This document shows positions 11,907 through 23,669 of a stretch of DNA of 64,000 nucleotides, piece after piece; within the stretch, counting starts at the first letter, position 1, and the number at the start of each line of letters is the position of its first letter. The notes under the pieces were generated by a model, which was not told the DNA's origin, did not search any database, and saw only the letters and a program-made list of their open reading frames with translations. Origin of the DNA: Purpureocillium takamizusanense (lineage: Eukaryota; Ascomycota; Sordariomycetes; Hypocreales; Ophiocordycipitaceae). The position numbers were made by a program, and so were the translations under genes. The stretch lies in the NCBI RefSeq assembly GCF_022605165.1, contig NC_063071.1:1674001-1738000 (forward strand), in the 5' to 3' direction.

Positions 11907-12384
11907 CGGGGCACAACGACCCACCCCTCAAGGGGAACGAACGGGCGACACCTCACGCAGCCCAAAGGGCGACGGTGGAGATGGAACCAAAGCAAAAAGC
12001 AAAATACAATACATTACTGGCATGGCGTTTGAGAGGAACCCCGACGAGGTCGGAGGGGGATATCTGGCAAAGGCAGCAGGCGTTGGTGGCAGGCAAGGGC
12101 CTTGGAGCTCGTACTTTGCTCTTTGTTTCTTTGAAAATCATCTTATTTGATTCCAACCTGCTTCTCCTCCCGGTTGGCGCATTCGAGCGCGTATGCGTGC
12201 GTCGCGTTTGCATAGCCTGCCCCCCCATGGGATCGAGGCACTTTTCATAATACACCCACGAGGGCATTGACTAGCTGCTGCTGCTGTTCAGAGCATGACG
12301 AGTTGGCGGCGCGTTTCGTCATGCAAAGCCTTGGAGCTGACAATTTGCAGATAGCTCAGAAAAAGTTCCGTCCATTGTTGTTCT

Positions 12385-12418
<34 letters not shown>

Positions 12419-12704
12419 GATCGTGGTATCATGCTTGTTGTGTTTACGCCTATTGTAAGCCTGTCATGCGTCTAATAACCACAGAATCCCTCCCTCGGTG
12501 TTTTCCTGCCCTGTCGAGCCCATGTGTCATGCATGGCGCGCGCGAACCAAACCACGTTTCATAGTCTCATAAGTGTCATGTCATGCCGCCTTTGTCTTCC
12601 TCCCCGATCCTTTTCGCGTTCATTTAGGCAAGTATTTCCTTGCTGCTTCTTTTTACAGCATCTCGCCAGCAAACGTCACAGCAGGGTCGGGAGAGCCCGG
12701 AAAC
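11907..12704. other. Convergent 3' region between the Pus4 and Sec2-domain genes
   Basis: No gene supported. It contains a TG microsatellite at 12385-12412. Antisense and forward frames are short with no recognisable product. If the Sec2-domain gene continues past its stop through the overlapping donor, its 3' exon would lie in 12520-12700. Confidence 0.45.
12385..12412. repeat. TG dinucleotide microsatellite, 14 units
   Basis: Fourteen uninterrupted tg units in the 3' intergenic region. Confidence 0.9.
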
Positions 12705-13583
12705 TCACGATGGTGCCACCTCATCGGCGCCGCCGCCGCCGTCGCTGGTGCTCTCCTCCAGGAGGTCCCTAACCCGCTCGATGCGGCCCATGGCGCCCTC
12801 GAGCCTCTCGAGGCGCCTCCGCTTCTCCGCGTCGCGGCGCTCCAGCTCGCCGACGCGCTCCTCGAGGCGGGCGCGCGCGCGCCGCTCCTCGGCCACCATC
12901 TCGTTTGCCTGCTCGAAGAGGCTCACGCTCAGCTCCTCGACCTCGCGGCTCGTGGCGCTAAGGCGACCCTCGGCCTCGCGGCGCAGCGCCTGCTCCCGCG
13001 TCAGCGCCTCCAGCAGGCCCTCTGTCGTGGTGCTCGTTGGTCCCGCCGCGGCGCTGGTGGGAGATCCAGCAGGTCCCGCAGTGACATCGCCGCCGCCGCC
13101 GCCGCCACGGAGGTTGGGCGTCGACTTGCGCGGGTAGAGGAGCGCAGAGAGGCGGCCCGGCGCGGACTGAAGGAAAGAGGCGCGCGTGGGGCTGACAACG
13201 GGTCCGGAGGGAGAGGCAGCCGCCGACGACGGGCCGGATAAGGCGAGAGGCGCGGGCGTCGCACGCTTCTGTTGTTGTTGCTGCTGCTGCTGCTGCTGCT
13301 GTCGTTGTTGCTGCGAGCGCAGCTTGGCCAGCTCCGCCTCGTACCCGGCCCAGCGCTCGACCGCCGCGGTGGCCTTTATGTTGAGCTGGCGGACGTGCGA
13401 CTCGAGTTCTTGGATGCGAGCCTGGGCGGCGAGGAGCTCTGCTTGCTGCGCGGCGGCGTCATCACTACTGCTGGTGTTGGTGTTGGTGCTGCCACCACCA
13501 CCGGCCATGTCGAAGCCGCAGCTCGGGCAGCACGCGGCGGGGGGCACGGCGGCCAGGGCCACGGTGGCGGTCGCTGCGGTCAT
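12705..13583 (-). CDS. Sec2-domain protein, putative Rab guanine-nucleotide exchange factor
   Basis: A single minus-strand frame of 292 aa. The N-terminus has a CPSCGF motif (ACCPSCGFDMAG). A predicted coiled coil starts near residue 45 (LLAAQARIQELESHVRQL), followed by a polyglutamine run and a Ser/Ala/Pro-rich spacer. The C-terminal coiled coil (SLFEQANEMVAEERRAR, then EERVGELERRDAEK) matches the Sec2p/Rabin nucleotide-exchange domain, which activates the exocytic Rab Sec4/Rab8. Function in secretory-vesicle traffic is inferred from that domain. The protein is far shorter than yeast Sec2 (759 aa) and ends soon after the coiled coil. Its TGA lies inside a perfect gtgagt donor (minus strand, first base 12708), so a further exon may exist. 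The polyQ tract is encoded by a CAG/CAA repeat and could vary in length between strains. Confidence 0.75.
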   Translation of the reverse strand: MTAATATVALAAVPPAACCPSCGFDMAGGGGSTNTNTSSSDDAAAQQAELLAAQARIQELESHVRQLNIKATAAVERWAGYEAELAKLRSQQQRQQQQQQQQQQQKRATPAPLALSGPSSAAASPSGPVVSPTRASFLQSAPGRLSALLYPRKSTPNLRGGGGGGDVTAGPAGSPTSAAAGPTSTTTEGLLEALTREQALRREAEGRLSATSREVEELSVSLFEQANEMVAEERRARARLEERVGELERRDAEKRRRLERLEGAMGRIERVRDLLEESTSDGGGGADEVAPS

Positions 13584-14313
13584 GGCGAGGGAGACTGGCG
13601 CTGCCGCTAGGAGAAGGATGAGGTGAAAGGCGAAGAAGCTTCACGTTGATACGCTCGCGTGCTCGTCGCGCAGGAGTTCTCGTCGTCGTCGTCGTCGTTG
13701 TCAGGATCGGGTAGAAAGCGGCATCGGGCAGCTTCTCGACTCCTGGTTTTGATTAGTAGTATGCGGCGTGGCTGGCTGGCTGGCTGGTTCGGCTTTGCAC
13801 CTTCGAAAGGAAGGGAGACCAAGACGCCCAGCCGTCCGTCGCGAGCGAGCGCGCGCGCGCGTGTGTGTCGCAGCCAGCGCCTTTGCAAGTGCGCCGCCTG
13901 CTGGTGACTCAGGCAGGTGTCGTTTGAGGGCGTCAACTCATGCAGCGGCGACCGCTGTTGTCTCTCTGTCCTGCGCGGCCACGACGGGTGACGGACGTGT
14001 GTGGAACAGGATGGGGGGAAAAAAGAAGGGACACCCAAAGAAAGAAAAAAAACAACAGGTCAACCGAGGCGCGCACTTGGCAAGACAGGGGAAGGAGGGG
14101 GGAAAAGACGACAAGGTGTCACATGCTGTGTGTGTATTGGGGTCCCTTTGTTGAGGTAAGGTATGCGATACGTGGGCATGTTGTATTAGCTAGGCGCATG
14201 TATTTTGGGGGTTGCACTGCCGCGGCGGCGTTCATGCATGCATAGGTCCATCGATCAATGGCGCCCCCTCTTCCGCCGCTTCGCTTCTCCCATCCCACCC
14301 ACAGCCACCCAAG

Positions 14314-14337
14314 TCCATCCATCCATCCATCCATCCA
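14314..14337. repeat. TCCA tetranucleotide microsatellite, six units
   Basis: Six uninterrupted tcca units in non-coding sequence. Confidence 0.9.
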
Positions 14338-14489
14338 CCGCCGCCGCCCAAGCCGCACGTTGGGCAGTGCAGGCGCCGCGGCGTCATGCTCATGACTATG
14401 CACTACATATATCAACTTACTTACCGGGTTTGGGCAGGCTTGCAGGCTGACAGACCGGACAGGCATGACGAGAGACAAACGGGGGCCCC

Positions 14490-14504
14490 GGGGGGGGGGG
14501 GGGG
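14490..14504 (+). repeat. G15 homopolymer, preceded by a G5 run
   Basis: Fifteen consecutive G after gggggcccc. With the preceding G5 it could form a G-quadruplex or a G/C hairpin on the plus strand. It is also a likely site of sequencing length error. Confidence 0.8.
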
Positions 14505-15543
14505 CGCAAAACAACCTTGTTAACCCGAAAAGGTCGCTGCGGGTCGATCCAGGCGGCGGCGGCGCGTGCCTCCCCCTGACAGCCCGGGCGGACAGCCTGC
14601 CCGATAGTAAGTTGGTACGTTTGTAAGTGAGATCCAATGCGTGAGCGAGTGGATGGAATGACATGCCCATCGGTTGTTGCGGACCCAGGAAATGGGTTCG
14701 GGTCGAGCGAAAGAGACATGCTTCGAATTGAGACGCCAATCAAACTGCGGGTTCACTTACAACACTAGATGTATTACTTCGTACTTTGTAGTGAGTGTAG
14801 CTACACACGACAGCGCAGCACAGCCCAACTCTCTACGGACAACGTGCCTCGCACTACACACCAAGGAATCCAAAGCCACTGTATGCACCATGACTAGAGA
14901 ACAGTCTGGCAGGCCGCCCCAGATATCACAGTATCTAAAAGTCTTCTCAGGCACACGTGTGCGCACGGGCAACAAACGCCCCCAGGCGCGGCGGACCGGG
15001 CGGTGCATCGACCCGTTTCACGATCGAGTTTGACCCCTTGGCCCGTCTCAGCAGCAGCAACAACAGATGCAGACAAAGAGGCACGTCGCAGGTGAAGCGT
15101 GCTCAACTGCACGCAAAGGGTATCTATTCATGCACAGAAAAGAAAAACAAAATTGCTCCCTCCACTGGCACGAGTGGAGGACTTGCCCTGCAAGGCTACT
15201 GGGCCTATGCTGTCATCCTCCCCCTTGACGTACCAGAAGAACCCAGCAAGAGGCGTTGCACCCACATCATTGCCTGGGCAGCATGCGCCCCCAGCACGTA
15301 ATCTCGATACGTAGCTGATAGCTTCATGGGTGTGCCGTGCCGTATCGCCAGGCACTCCCGATGCAGGATGCACAACATACCTGCTTGTTGTCGTGCGCAG
15401 AGTTCGGACGGCGGCTGTGCCCAGTCACCAAGCACAACCCGCCATGACCCTGCCTCCTCCCTGTTCGGAATTTGGTCGAGAATAGCATCAAGCATGCCTT
15501 CGTACGCTACACGCGGTTGTGCCCTTGAACCGGACCTGCCCTC

Positions 15544-16232
15544 TCAGGTAGGCTTTGCAACCTTCCGTAGCTCGCTGGCACCCGTTTCCGGGTCCTTGTA
15601 CTCCTTCCAGCTGATAGGAACCATGTCGTTACCGGACTCGCTCGTCGCCATGATGACCCCGAGTTCGTTAGACGCGGTCGAGAGGTAGTAATTGGCCTGG
15701 TCACCCAACGATATCTAGCCCCAACATGTCAGTACCATGGGTAAAGGTCAGCACCGCGTCGGCAGAGTTTGCGTACCACTGATGCCCGGACAATGTCGCC
15801 TGGCTTGAACGACTCGTACATCTTGACCTTGTCCTTCTCCGTCGCGCGCACGTCCTGCACGCGTATCACGCCCTGCCATTCCGTCTGCAGGACCGTGTCG
15901 CCGACCTGCTGGATCACCACAATGGCTTGCTTGGGCATCAAGCGCACCACCCGCGCCAACACCACATTGCCGACATCTGGCAGAATCTCGCGCTTCTTCC
16001 CGTGCCGCGACACCGAGACGGTTGCTAGCTCCTCTGGATCGGCGGCGGTGATCTTGTTCAACCGTTTCGCGGGGCCGGGAGCTTTTGCTGGAGGCGTGAT
16101 GGTGACCTTGCCCATGAGAGACGACACCACGTTCCCGTCATGCGTGTGTGTGCCGGGGCCTGAGGCATACTTTGTCACAGGCCCGATGATCTTGCCGGGC
16201 ACGGCGACGACAGGAACTTCATCGGCTGCCAT
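15544..16232 (-). CDS. csl4: Exosome complex component Csl4 (S1-domain cap subunit)
   Basis: Two exons (16232-15777, 15714-15544; 62-nt intron) give 208 aa. The start MAADEVPVVAVPGK leads into the Csl4 N-terminal domain (PGKIIGP, GTHTHDGNVVSSLMG). An S1 RNA-binding domain follows at about residues 80-175, with LPDVGNVVLARVVRLMPKQA, GVIRVQDVRATEKD and MYESFKPGDIVRASV. The last exon continues ISLGDQANYYLSTASNELG, then a C-terminal part with MVPISWKEYKDPETG. Family role: cap subunit of the RNA exosome, a 3'-5' RNA decay and processing machine in nucleus and cytoplasm. The splice is confirmed by the conserved ASV-ISLGDQ junction. The gene diverges from the transporter gene that starts at 17954. 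Confidence 0.94.
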
Positions 16233-17953
16233 GGTCAACGATTGGGCGCATAAATTCGATGTCAAGTTCGCGCTGGGTGGTGGGGAGGACCGAGGAAGCT
16301 TCCTAGAATTTCCTGGCCCGTTATCGATAACAGCGGGGCTGTCACGATGATCTAAAGCGGACAGATGCCGGTTCCACAACAGCTGCTTACATTTATGTCA
16401 CACGTGTGACTGTGCACGTGATGCTCGCCATGGGCGCTTAAATCCAGGCACTATCTCCGCTGCCCGGCCCCACGCTCGGCTCCGATCCGGCAAGCCTCTT
16501 GACGACGCTTGGATGCTTTTCCACGTTGGCGGGGAGCATGTCACTTGTTGGCTCTTCGCACTTGCTTGCAATCATCATTGTCGTTCCCAGTGATGTCCTG
16601 GAGTGAGTTCCTATCAGCGCAGCACCGCACAGCTCACCGATGATTGCATCCTTCTTTACACGGCACAGGGCCGCAAACACAGGCTGGAGAGCGCGGCCCG
16701 TCCGGGATTCGTTCTGATGAATCATGATGGCCAAACGAACTCCGTTGCCACTTGGCCCGTTAGGAGGCTTGACCCGCTTTTCGTTGGTGCCATGCTTCCC
16801 AGGCACAGGCAGGATACCGCCGGCTCGGTCACCACCATAACGGCCATTTGCCCGGTTGCAGTTGCAGGCAGCGTGGGTGTGTGGCGTCGCGCGCGGATCG
16901 AGGTCGCGTGCTTTCTAAGCAGCCGGCATGGACAAGTTGACTCGGGCCGGGTACGGCATCCGAAGTCACCGCTGTTGGGTGGCCTGGGGCTGAATTCCGC
17001 GTCATCGGAGTCGTGGTACTGTACTGCGAGCTGTCAGTGAATGAGTGTGCCGTGACGCTTGAGCAACCTTCACTCCTCTCACAGAGTAACAATGAGTACT
17101 CGGGCGGCGGGCACCTGGTTGGGGCGCGCACACCCCTGCGAGTGCCCCTTTCATCAAGTAGGTACTTCGTACATGGTAATGGCTGGCGCTCCATTCGCCG
17201 ACGCCTTGGGGTCGCGGGGAGCGGCTTGAACGGCATCCGTGGCTTATTAGTGGAGTAGCCACGTTGGGGTTGTCTGGGCCGTGGACCGACGATCCATCGA
17301 CCTGCTTATTAAAACTGTGCAAGTCCTGCAGACCAGACGCAGTGCGAGTGCGGCTCGGGACCATGGCTGGCCTGAGCCCCGCGCCGCGCCGCGCTGGGAA
17401 GCTCTTTCTGGGGTGACCGTATGGGAAACCGGTATCAGTTTGGCGTTTTTAGAGGGGCGGAATTGGGATGCGAAGTCCTGATGGATGAATCGATCTGGCG
17501 CACCCACGCCGACTGAAAAGCCTGTTGTCTGCCCCCGACGGCCCGGGAAGGAGCCATCGGGTTGCTTGTGCCTGCCTCATTCTTCACAATTCCCTTTCAG
17601 CCTTTTGTGTCCAGAGTGCAAGACTCATCTTCACTTCTCTTCCCTAATCTTCATTGTCTCACTCTCGCCGCTTGCTTCCCAACTGGCTTCAGAATAGCGA
17701 GCCCGTTCTTTGGTTCATCCAGCAGCAGTCGGCGTGTCCACACTGTTGGCGCTACGAGCATGCTACACCTACATTTGATGCCGTACTAGCCCATACCCGA
17801 GGCGATCGTCTGCGCTGTTACGGCAGACGGCCCCCATCCATTTTCGTCATCACAAGCTCACAACAACAGGCTTGAGAAGCGCAACTTTACCGTTCAGTTG
17901 CTGCCCCCGAGAGCCAGTCTCGTCGCAAGGAAGGCCAAGGCCTCTCGGCGACC
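16233..17953. promoter_or_regulatory. Divergent upstream region between the Csl4 and ABC transporter genes
   Basis: About 1.7 kb between divergent genes. The last 450 bp (17500-17950) is pyrimidine-rich on the plus strand, as fungal promoters and leaders often are, and probably is the leader of the transporter gene. One reverse frame (16438-16806) is listed separately as a doubtful gene. Confidence 0.45.
16438..16806 (-). CDS. Doubtful 122-aa hypothetical protein
   Basis: An uninterrupted 122-codon frame (MPGKHGTNEKRV to GSGDSAWI) upstream of the Csl4 gene on the same strand. Codon choice is mixed rather than strongly C-ending, and no domain, signal peptide or membrane segment is visible. 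It may be a small gene, part of an unrecognised exon, or chance. I cannot name it. Confidence 0.22.
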   Translation of the reverse strand: MPGKHGTNEKRVKPPNGPSGNGVRLAIMIHQNESRTGRALQPVFAALCRVKKDAIIGELCGAALIGTHSRTSLGTTMMIASKCEEPTSDMLPANVEKHPSVVKRLAGSEPSVGPGSGDSAWI

Positions 17954-20900
17954 ATGGCGGAGCCGCCTGAGAAGACGAACCTCGAGCTCAAGGCGCCAGA
18001 TGCTCTCGCCGCCGCCGTGCAGCCCACCGTTTCCAACGACAGCCAGCACACGCGCCTCGAGCCGACCTCAAGCAGTCCTCCAGAAGCTGACACTGAGATT
18101 AAGAACGACGATGATGTCAACGTTGAAAAGGGCCTCGAGGACGGCAGTGGCCGGAGCCGACCCAATGCCCTCAACTTGACCAAGAGCTATGCAACCGATA
18201 CGAGCGCCGTCACGGCGGCCACAGCGGCCGCTGCGCAAAATGTTCATAAGCCGTGGTACAGGGAGGTGAACCCGTTGCGCTGGGGCGGCATCCCGAAAGT
18301 CCCCGACGAGCGACTTGTTTCGCGCGAGTATCAGGCCGGCTTCCTCAGCAAGTTGACTTTTCAGTGGATGACACCACTCATGTCGGTAAGAAATTGCAAT
18401 CCTCATAAACTCACCGCCAGATACCCAGCATCTGCATGCCTCCCCTGTACTGGGTGATTTTGAGAGAGACATGTCGCTGACTGGTCATCATTCGTGTACA
18501 GACAGGGTATAAGCGACAGCTAGAACCACGCGACATATGGACTGTCAACCCCGAACGTGCCGTCGAGCCTCTGACGGTAAGCGTCAAAGACGCTTTCCAG
18601 CGTCGGGTCAAGAATGGCCAGAAGAATCCTCTTTTTTGGGCCCTGCATGAGAGCTTTCGCTTTGACTTTTGGCTCGGTGGTTTTGCTGCCGTGCTGGGCA
18701 CCGTCCTCCAGGTCATCTCGCCTTTTACCTTGCGCTTTCTCATCCAATTTGCGACCGACGCCTGGGTCGCAAATGTCTCCAATGGGCCCGCTCCGCCTAT
18801 CGGCCATGGAATTGGGCTGGTCATTGGCATAACCCTCATGCAAATCATACAGAGTTTCTGCATCAGCCACTTCATCTACCGCGGGATGATGTTGGGTGGC
18901 CAGAGTCGCGGCGTCCTCATCGGATTGATCTACGAAAAGGCCATGGTCATTTCGGGTAGGGCCAAGGCCGGTGGTGTTCGCGACACCCTCATGCCCGAGA
19001 CGGATGATGTGGATGAGAAAGGGAAGGAAAACGAAGGTACTACACCCGCGGCCGGCGCAGGGAAAACCAAGAACAAGAAGAGCAAAAAAGACAAGAAAGG
19101 CAAAAACCCGCAGGACGGACTGGGCTGGGCCAACGGCCGCATCGTCAACCTGATGAGTGTCGACACGTACCGCGTTGACCAAGCCTGCGCCCTCTTCCAT
19201 ATGATCTGGACGTCACCCATTGCATGCCTCATCACTCTGATCCTCCTCCTGGTCAACTTGACGTACAGCGCCCTCGCCGGTTTTGGTTTGCTGGTCATCG
19301 GCGTGCCCGCTTTGACGCGCGCCATACGAAGCTTATTTCGGCGCCGCAAGAATATCAACAAGATCACCGATCAGCGTGTCTCTCTCACTCAGGAAATCCT
19401 GCAGTCGGTTCGCTTCGTCAAGTACTTTGGCTGGGAAAAGGCATTTATTGGCCGACTTGGCGAGATTCGGTCTAAGGAGATTTACGCCATCCAAATTCTG
19501 TTGGCTATTCGCAATGCCATAAACGCCGTGAGCATGTCATTGCCCATTTTCGCATCAATGCTCTCCTTCATCGCCTATTCCTTGTCAAACCACGACCTTG
19601 CTCCGGCTCAAGTCTTCTCGTCGCTCGCACTATTCAACGGTCTGCGTATTCCGCTCAACCTGCTGCCTCTTGTTCTCGGTCAGGTAACCGACGCCTGGTC
19701 CTCTCTGAAGAGGATTGAAGAGTTTCTCATGGAAGAGGAACAAGAGGAAGACGTTATCCACAGACCCGAAGGCGAAAGCGCGGTCGAGTTGCACGATGCC
19801 TCGTTTACATGGGAGAGAACCCCAACACAGGACCCCGACAAGGGTTCGATTGGAAAGAACAAGAAGCCTCCTGCGTCCAAGGCAAGCAAGCCACAGGACG
19901 GTCAGCGGCCTGCCTCGCCAGGGGAAGATACCACTAGCACTCTGGTTGAGGAGCGAGAGCCGTTCAAACTGCACGACCTCAATCTACGTGCAGGGCGCAA
20001 CGAGCTCATTGCCGTCATTGGTACGGTCGGCAGCGGCAAGAGCTCTCTTCTCGCCGCTCTGGCGGGTGACATGCGGAAGACAAACGGCAACGTCGTCTTC
20101 GGCGCGTCGCGATCGTTTTGCCCCCAGTACGCGTGGATCCAAAACACATCGCTCCAAAACAACATCACTTTCGGCAAGGAAATGGACCGGGAATGGTACA
20201 GAGAAGTCATTCAGGCGTGAGTGGCCCCGTACTATGCCTCAGAGGCTCTCACTGACAGTTCCCAGATGTGCTCTTCAGTCGGATCTGGACATGTTACCAA
20301 ACGGAGATCAGACCGAAATAGGAGAACGCGGCATCACCATCTCCGGAGGACAGAAGCAACGATTAAACATTGCTCGCGCCATCTATTTCGATGCGGATGT
20401 TGTGCTTATGGACGACCCTCTCAGCGCCGTCGATGCCCACGTTGGTCGACACATCTTTGACAATGCAATTCTCGGGCTGCTCAAAGACAAGTGCCGTATC
20501 CTCGCTACTCATCAACTTTGGGTGCTTTCGCGCTGCGACCGCATTGTATGGATGGACGCTGGCAAAATCCAAGCCGTCGATACCTTTGACAACCTCATGC
20601 GTGACCAGAGCGGCTTCCGCACGCTTATGGAAACGACAGCGGTTGAGGAGCAGGAAGAGCGAGCAGAGAAGACGGACATCCCTGTTGTGGATGCCGAGGA
20701 AGAAAAGAAGAAGAACAAGAAAAACAAAAGGGGAGCGGCGCTGATGCAGCAAGAAGAAAAGGCAGAAGCAAGCGTGCCGTGGTCCGTCTACGGCGCATAC
20801 GTGCGGGCCTCAGGTTCAATGTTCAACGCTCCCCTCGTCATCTTCGTCCTTATCCTCTCGCAGGGAGCGAACATCATGACAAGTCTCTGGCTATCCTACT

Positions 20901-22594
20901 GGACCTCCGACAAGTTCGGCCTGTCCACGGGGCAGTACATTGGCATCTATGCGGGTCTCGGAGCCGTCCAAGCCCTCCTCATGTTTCTATTCTCCGTTTT
21001 GCTCTCGATATTGGGTACCAACTCTTCCAAGGTCATGCTTCGCGATGCCGTCACTCGTGTTCTCCGGGCACCCATGTCCTTTTTTGACACGACGCCTCTC
21101 GGCCGCATCACGAATCGGTTCTCACGCGATGTGGATGTCATGGACAACAATTTGACGGATGCGATCCGCATGTACTTTTTTACCCTGGCCATGGTGACCG
21201 CCGTGTTTGCGCTCATCATTGCCTTCTTTCACTACTTCGCCATTGCTCTGGTGCCGCTTTACTGCCTCTTCATCCTTGCCGCCTCCTACTACAGGGCATC
21301 GGCACGCGAGGTGAAGCGTTTCGAATCCGTCTTGCGGTCTCACGTCTTCGCCAAGTTCGGCGAGGGCCTCAGTGGTGTGGCTTCCATCCGAGCATACGGA
21401 CTTAAAACGCGATTCGTCGACGAGCTGCGGGTTGCGATCGACGAGATGAACGGGGCGTATTACCTTACATTTTCGAACCAGCGATGGCTGTCCATCCGCC
21501 TCGACATGATTGGCAACGCCCTCGTGTTCACAGTTGGCATCCTAGTGGTGACGTCTCGCTTCAGCGTCAACCCGTCCATTGGCGGGCTCGTGCTCAGCTA
21601 CATTCTGGCCATTGTGCAGATGCTGCAATTTTCTATTCGGCAGCTTGCTGAGGTAGAGAATGGCATGAACGCTGTTGAGCGCCTGCGTTTTTACGGTACA
21701 CAGCTAGAGGAGGAGGCGCCGTTGCATACCGTCGAGGTGCGAGAGACGTGGCCTGAAAAGGGCGAGATTGTCTTCAGTGACGTCGAGATGCGATACCGTG
21801 AGAACTTGCCTTTGGTTCTCCAAGGTCTCTCCATGCACGTCCGAGGAGGCGAACGGATCGGCATCATTGGCCGCACGGGCGCCGGAAAAAGCTCCATCAT
21901 GAGCACGCTCTTCCGGCTGGTTGAAATCTCGTCAGGATCCATCACCATTGACGGCGTCAACATCTCTACGATTGGGCTATACGACTTGCGCTCCCGGCTT
22001 GCCATCATCCCACAAGATCCAACGCTCTTCCACGGGACTGTTCGGAGCAATCTTGACCCGTTCAGCGAGCACACGGACCTGGAGCTTTGGTCTGCCTTGC
22101 GACAGGCGGACCTGATCCCCGCGGATGCGTCTTTCGAGGACCGTAAGACGGACCCGTCTCGCATCCACCTGGAATCCATCGTTGAGGAGGACGGACTCAA
22201 CTTCTCCCTCGGCCAGCGCCAGCTCATGGCCCTCGCCCGCGCCTTAGTGCGCGGCTCGCAGATTATCGTCTGCGACGAGGCTACGTCGAGCGTCGACATG
22301 GAGACGGATGACAAGATCCAGCGAACCATGGCCACGGGGTTCCGTGGCAAGACACTCCTGTGCATTGCCCACCGGCTGCGCACAATCATCGGCTACGATC
22401 GCATCTGCGTCATGGATGCTGGGCAGATCGCGGAGCTGGACACCCCGGCCGCGCTGTGGGACAAGGGCGGCATCTTCAGGGGCATGTGCGACAGGAGCGG
22501 TATCCGGGCCGAGGACATACAGGGCGCGAGGGAGGGCCTCCGCGAACTGGACACGAGCGCAGCGGGGGCACCGAGCAGCGGCATGCAAAAGTGA
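17954..22594 (+). CDS. ABCC-type ABC transporter, Yor1-like multidrug/oligomycin-resistance permease
   Basis: Three exons (17954-18385, 18502-20216, 20266-22594) give 1491 aa, close to yeast Yor1 (1477). After a soluble acidic N-terminus (about 110 aa) come transmembrane domain 1, nucleotide-binding domain 1, transmembrane domain 2 and nucleotide-binding domain 2. NBD1 has Walker A GTVGSGKSS (about residue 651), signature ISGGQKQR (about 741) and Walker B VVLMDDPLSAVD. NBD2 has Walker A GRTGAGKSS (about 1251), signature FSLGQRQLM and Walker B IIVCDEATSSVD. A Lys-rich insertion (KNKKSKKDKKGK) follows DVDEKGKEN in TMD1, and another lysine-rich stretch links NBD1 to TMD2. Both are usual for this fungal subfamily. 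Role: ATP-driven export of organic anions and drugs at the plasma membrane. A vacuolar Ycf1-type role is less likely because the extra N-terminal membrane domain is absent. Confidence 0.93.
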
Positions 22595-23669
22595 TATTTT
22601 GTCCCGTGCGAAGGACTTTGTGGCCGTCGCATTTATTCTACAGGAGGAGTATTTTGGCGACCCATGTGAGACTGCAGGAAGAGGTGCAAAGTATATGCGA
22701 TGACGATATGAGGAAGAATTGGGTACTATTACATAGCATGCCGCCTCGTGCATTGACTGACCATGGCGACGGGCGTTGCATTGGCATAACTAGCAGCATT
22801 AACGATTTCGCTGGACACATGTTATTAATTTACAAATCACATACCACGTTGATTCGTGTCCCTTTGCTGGCACTTGAGAGACTCGGCATGGAAGTTAGAG
22901 GGTGTCGGCAACAATCAGGCGCTTTTTCAATGAAACGATCACTCGTACGTACCAAGTTGTGATACAAGACGACAGTTTACTTTAAACAATTGCTGCTACC
23001 TATGGGAAGCAAGGTCAAGTTAATATCGCGCCCGTTAGGCTGTCGTGCAGGGGGCCTCCCTGACGCTTCTCCACAATGCACGACATCACCACATCCTGCG
23101 CTGGGACAAAGATGACAAGGACGTCGACAGTTACTGGTATTTGGTAAACGAGGATACGTATGTACGGTTGAAAGGAGCGTGCAAAATGCAGAAGAAGAAG
23201 AAGAACGAGAAGATGGTAAATGCCCGCAAAGTCCCATGATGCGCGACGCATGCGCATGCCGCCCGACTCCCCAATCTAATCCCATGCAGGCAGGGTCTGT
23301 CGCCACACAACCACAGTCGTACAGCCAGCTGCCCCTCTCCTACCGCCGCTCCTCGTCCGTCAATCGCGGCCTCCGGCCTGCAATACGTATGTTCCTTTCG
23401 GTTGCCCTGGTCCTGCGCCTCCCGGTATGTCACCCTAGCGTGGGCCGTCTCTCGCTTTCTGTACGAAACCCGACGCGTCAGAGGGCATTAAAGCGTGACG
23501 CCGCGATTAAAGGCGTTGCGGCTGTAATTCGTCTGGCAAGTGTAAAGCAATCCAATCCGTAAAACGCCCGTTGTGATGGTTCGCAGATTCCGCGATGACG
23601 AACCTAACGCGCCTAAAGAACGCCGATATGAAGTCTGATACGCGCACACCTCCCTTGACGGGGCAGTCT
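22595..23669. other. Convergent 3' region between the ABC transporter and Csi2-like genes
   Basis: No gene supported. Both neighbours converge here. It is AT-richer than the flanking coding sequence and contains a short aga-rich run at 23190-23213. No repeat family or RNA gene is recognised. Confidence 0.5.

Larger units (their letters stand above)
13584..15543. other. Intergenic region with simple repeats upstream of the Sec2-domain gene
   Basis: About 2 kb without a supported gene. It contains a gtc-rich run at 13679-13700, ggct units at 13768-13786, a six-unit tcca repeat at 14314-14337 and a run of 15 G at 14490-14504. Frames such as 14119-14739 (reverse) and 15205-15495 (reverse) lack recognisable domains. 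It should include the promoter of the Sec2-domain gene and the 3' end of the Csl4 gene. Confidence 0.45.

Noticed and set aside
14119..14739. 206-codon minus-strand frame in the region with simple repeats
   Set aside because: It crosses the tcca repeat and the G15 run, reads MDGWMDG-type repeats, and has no domain.
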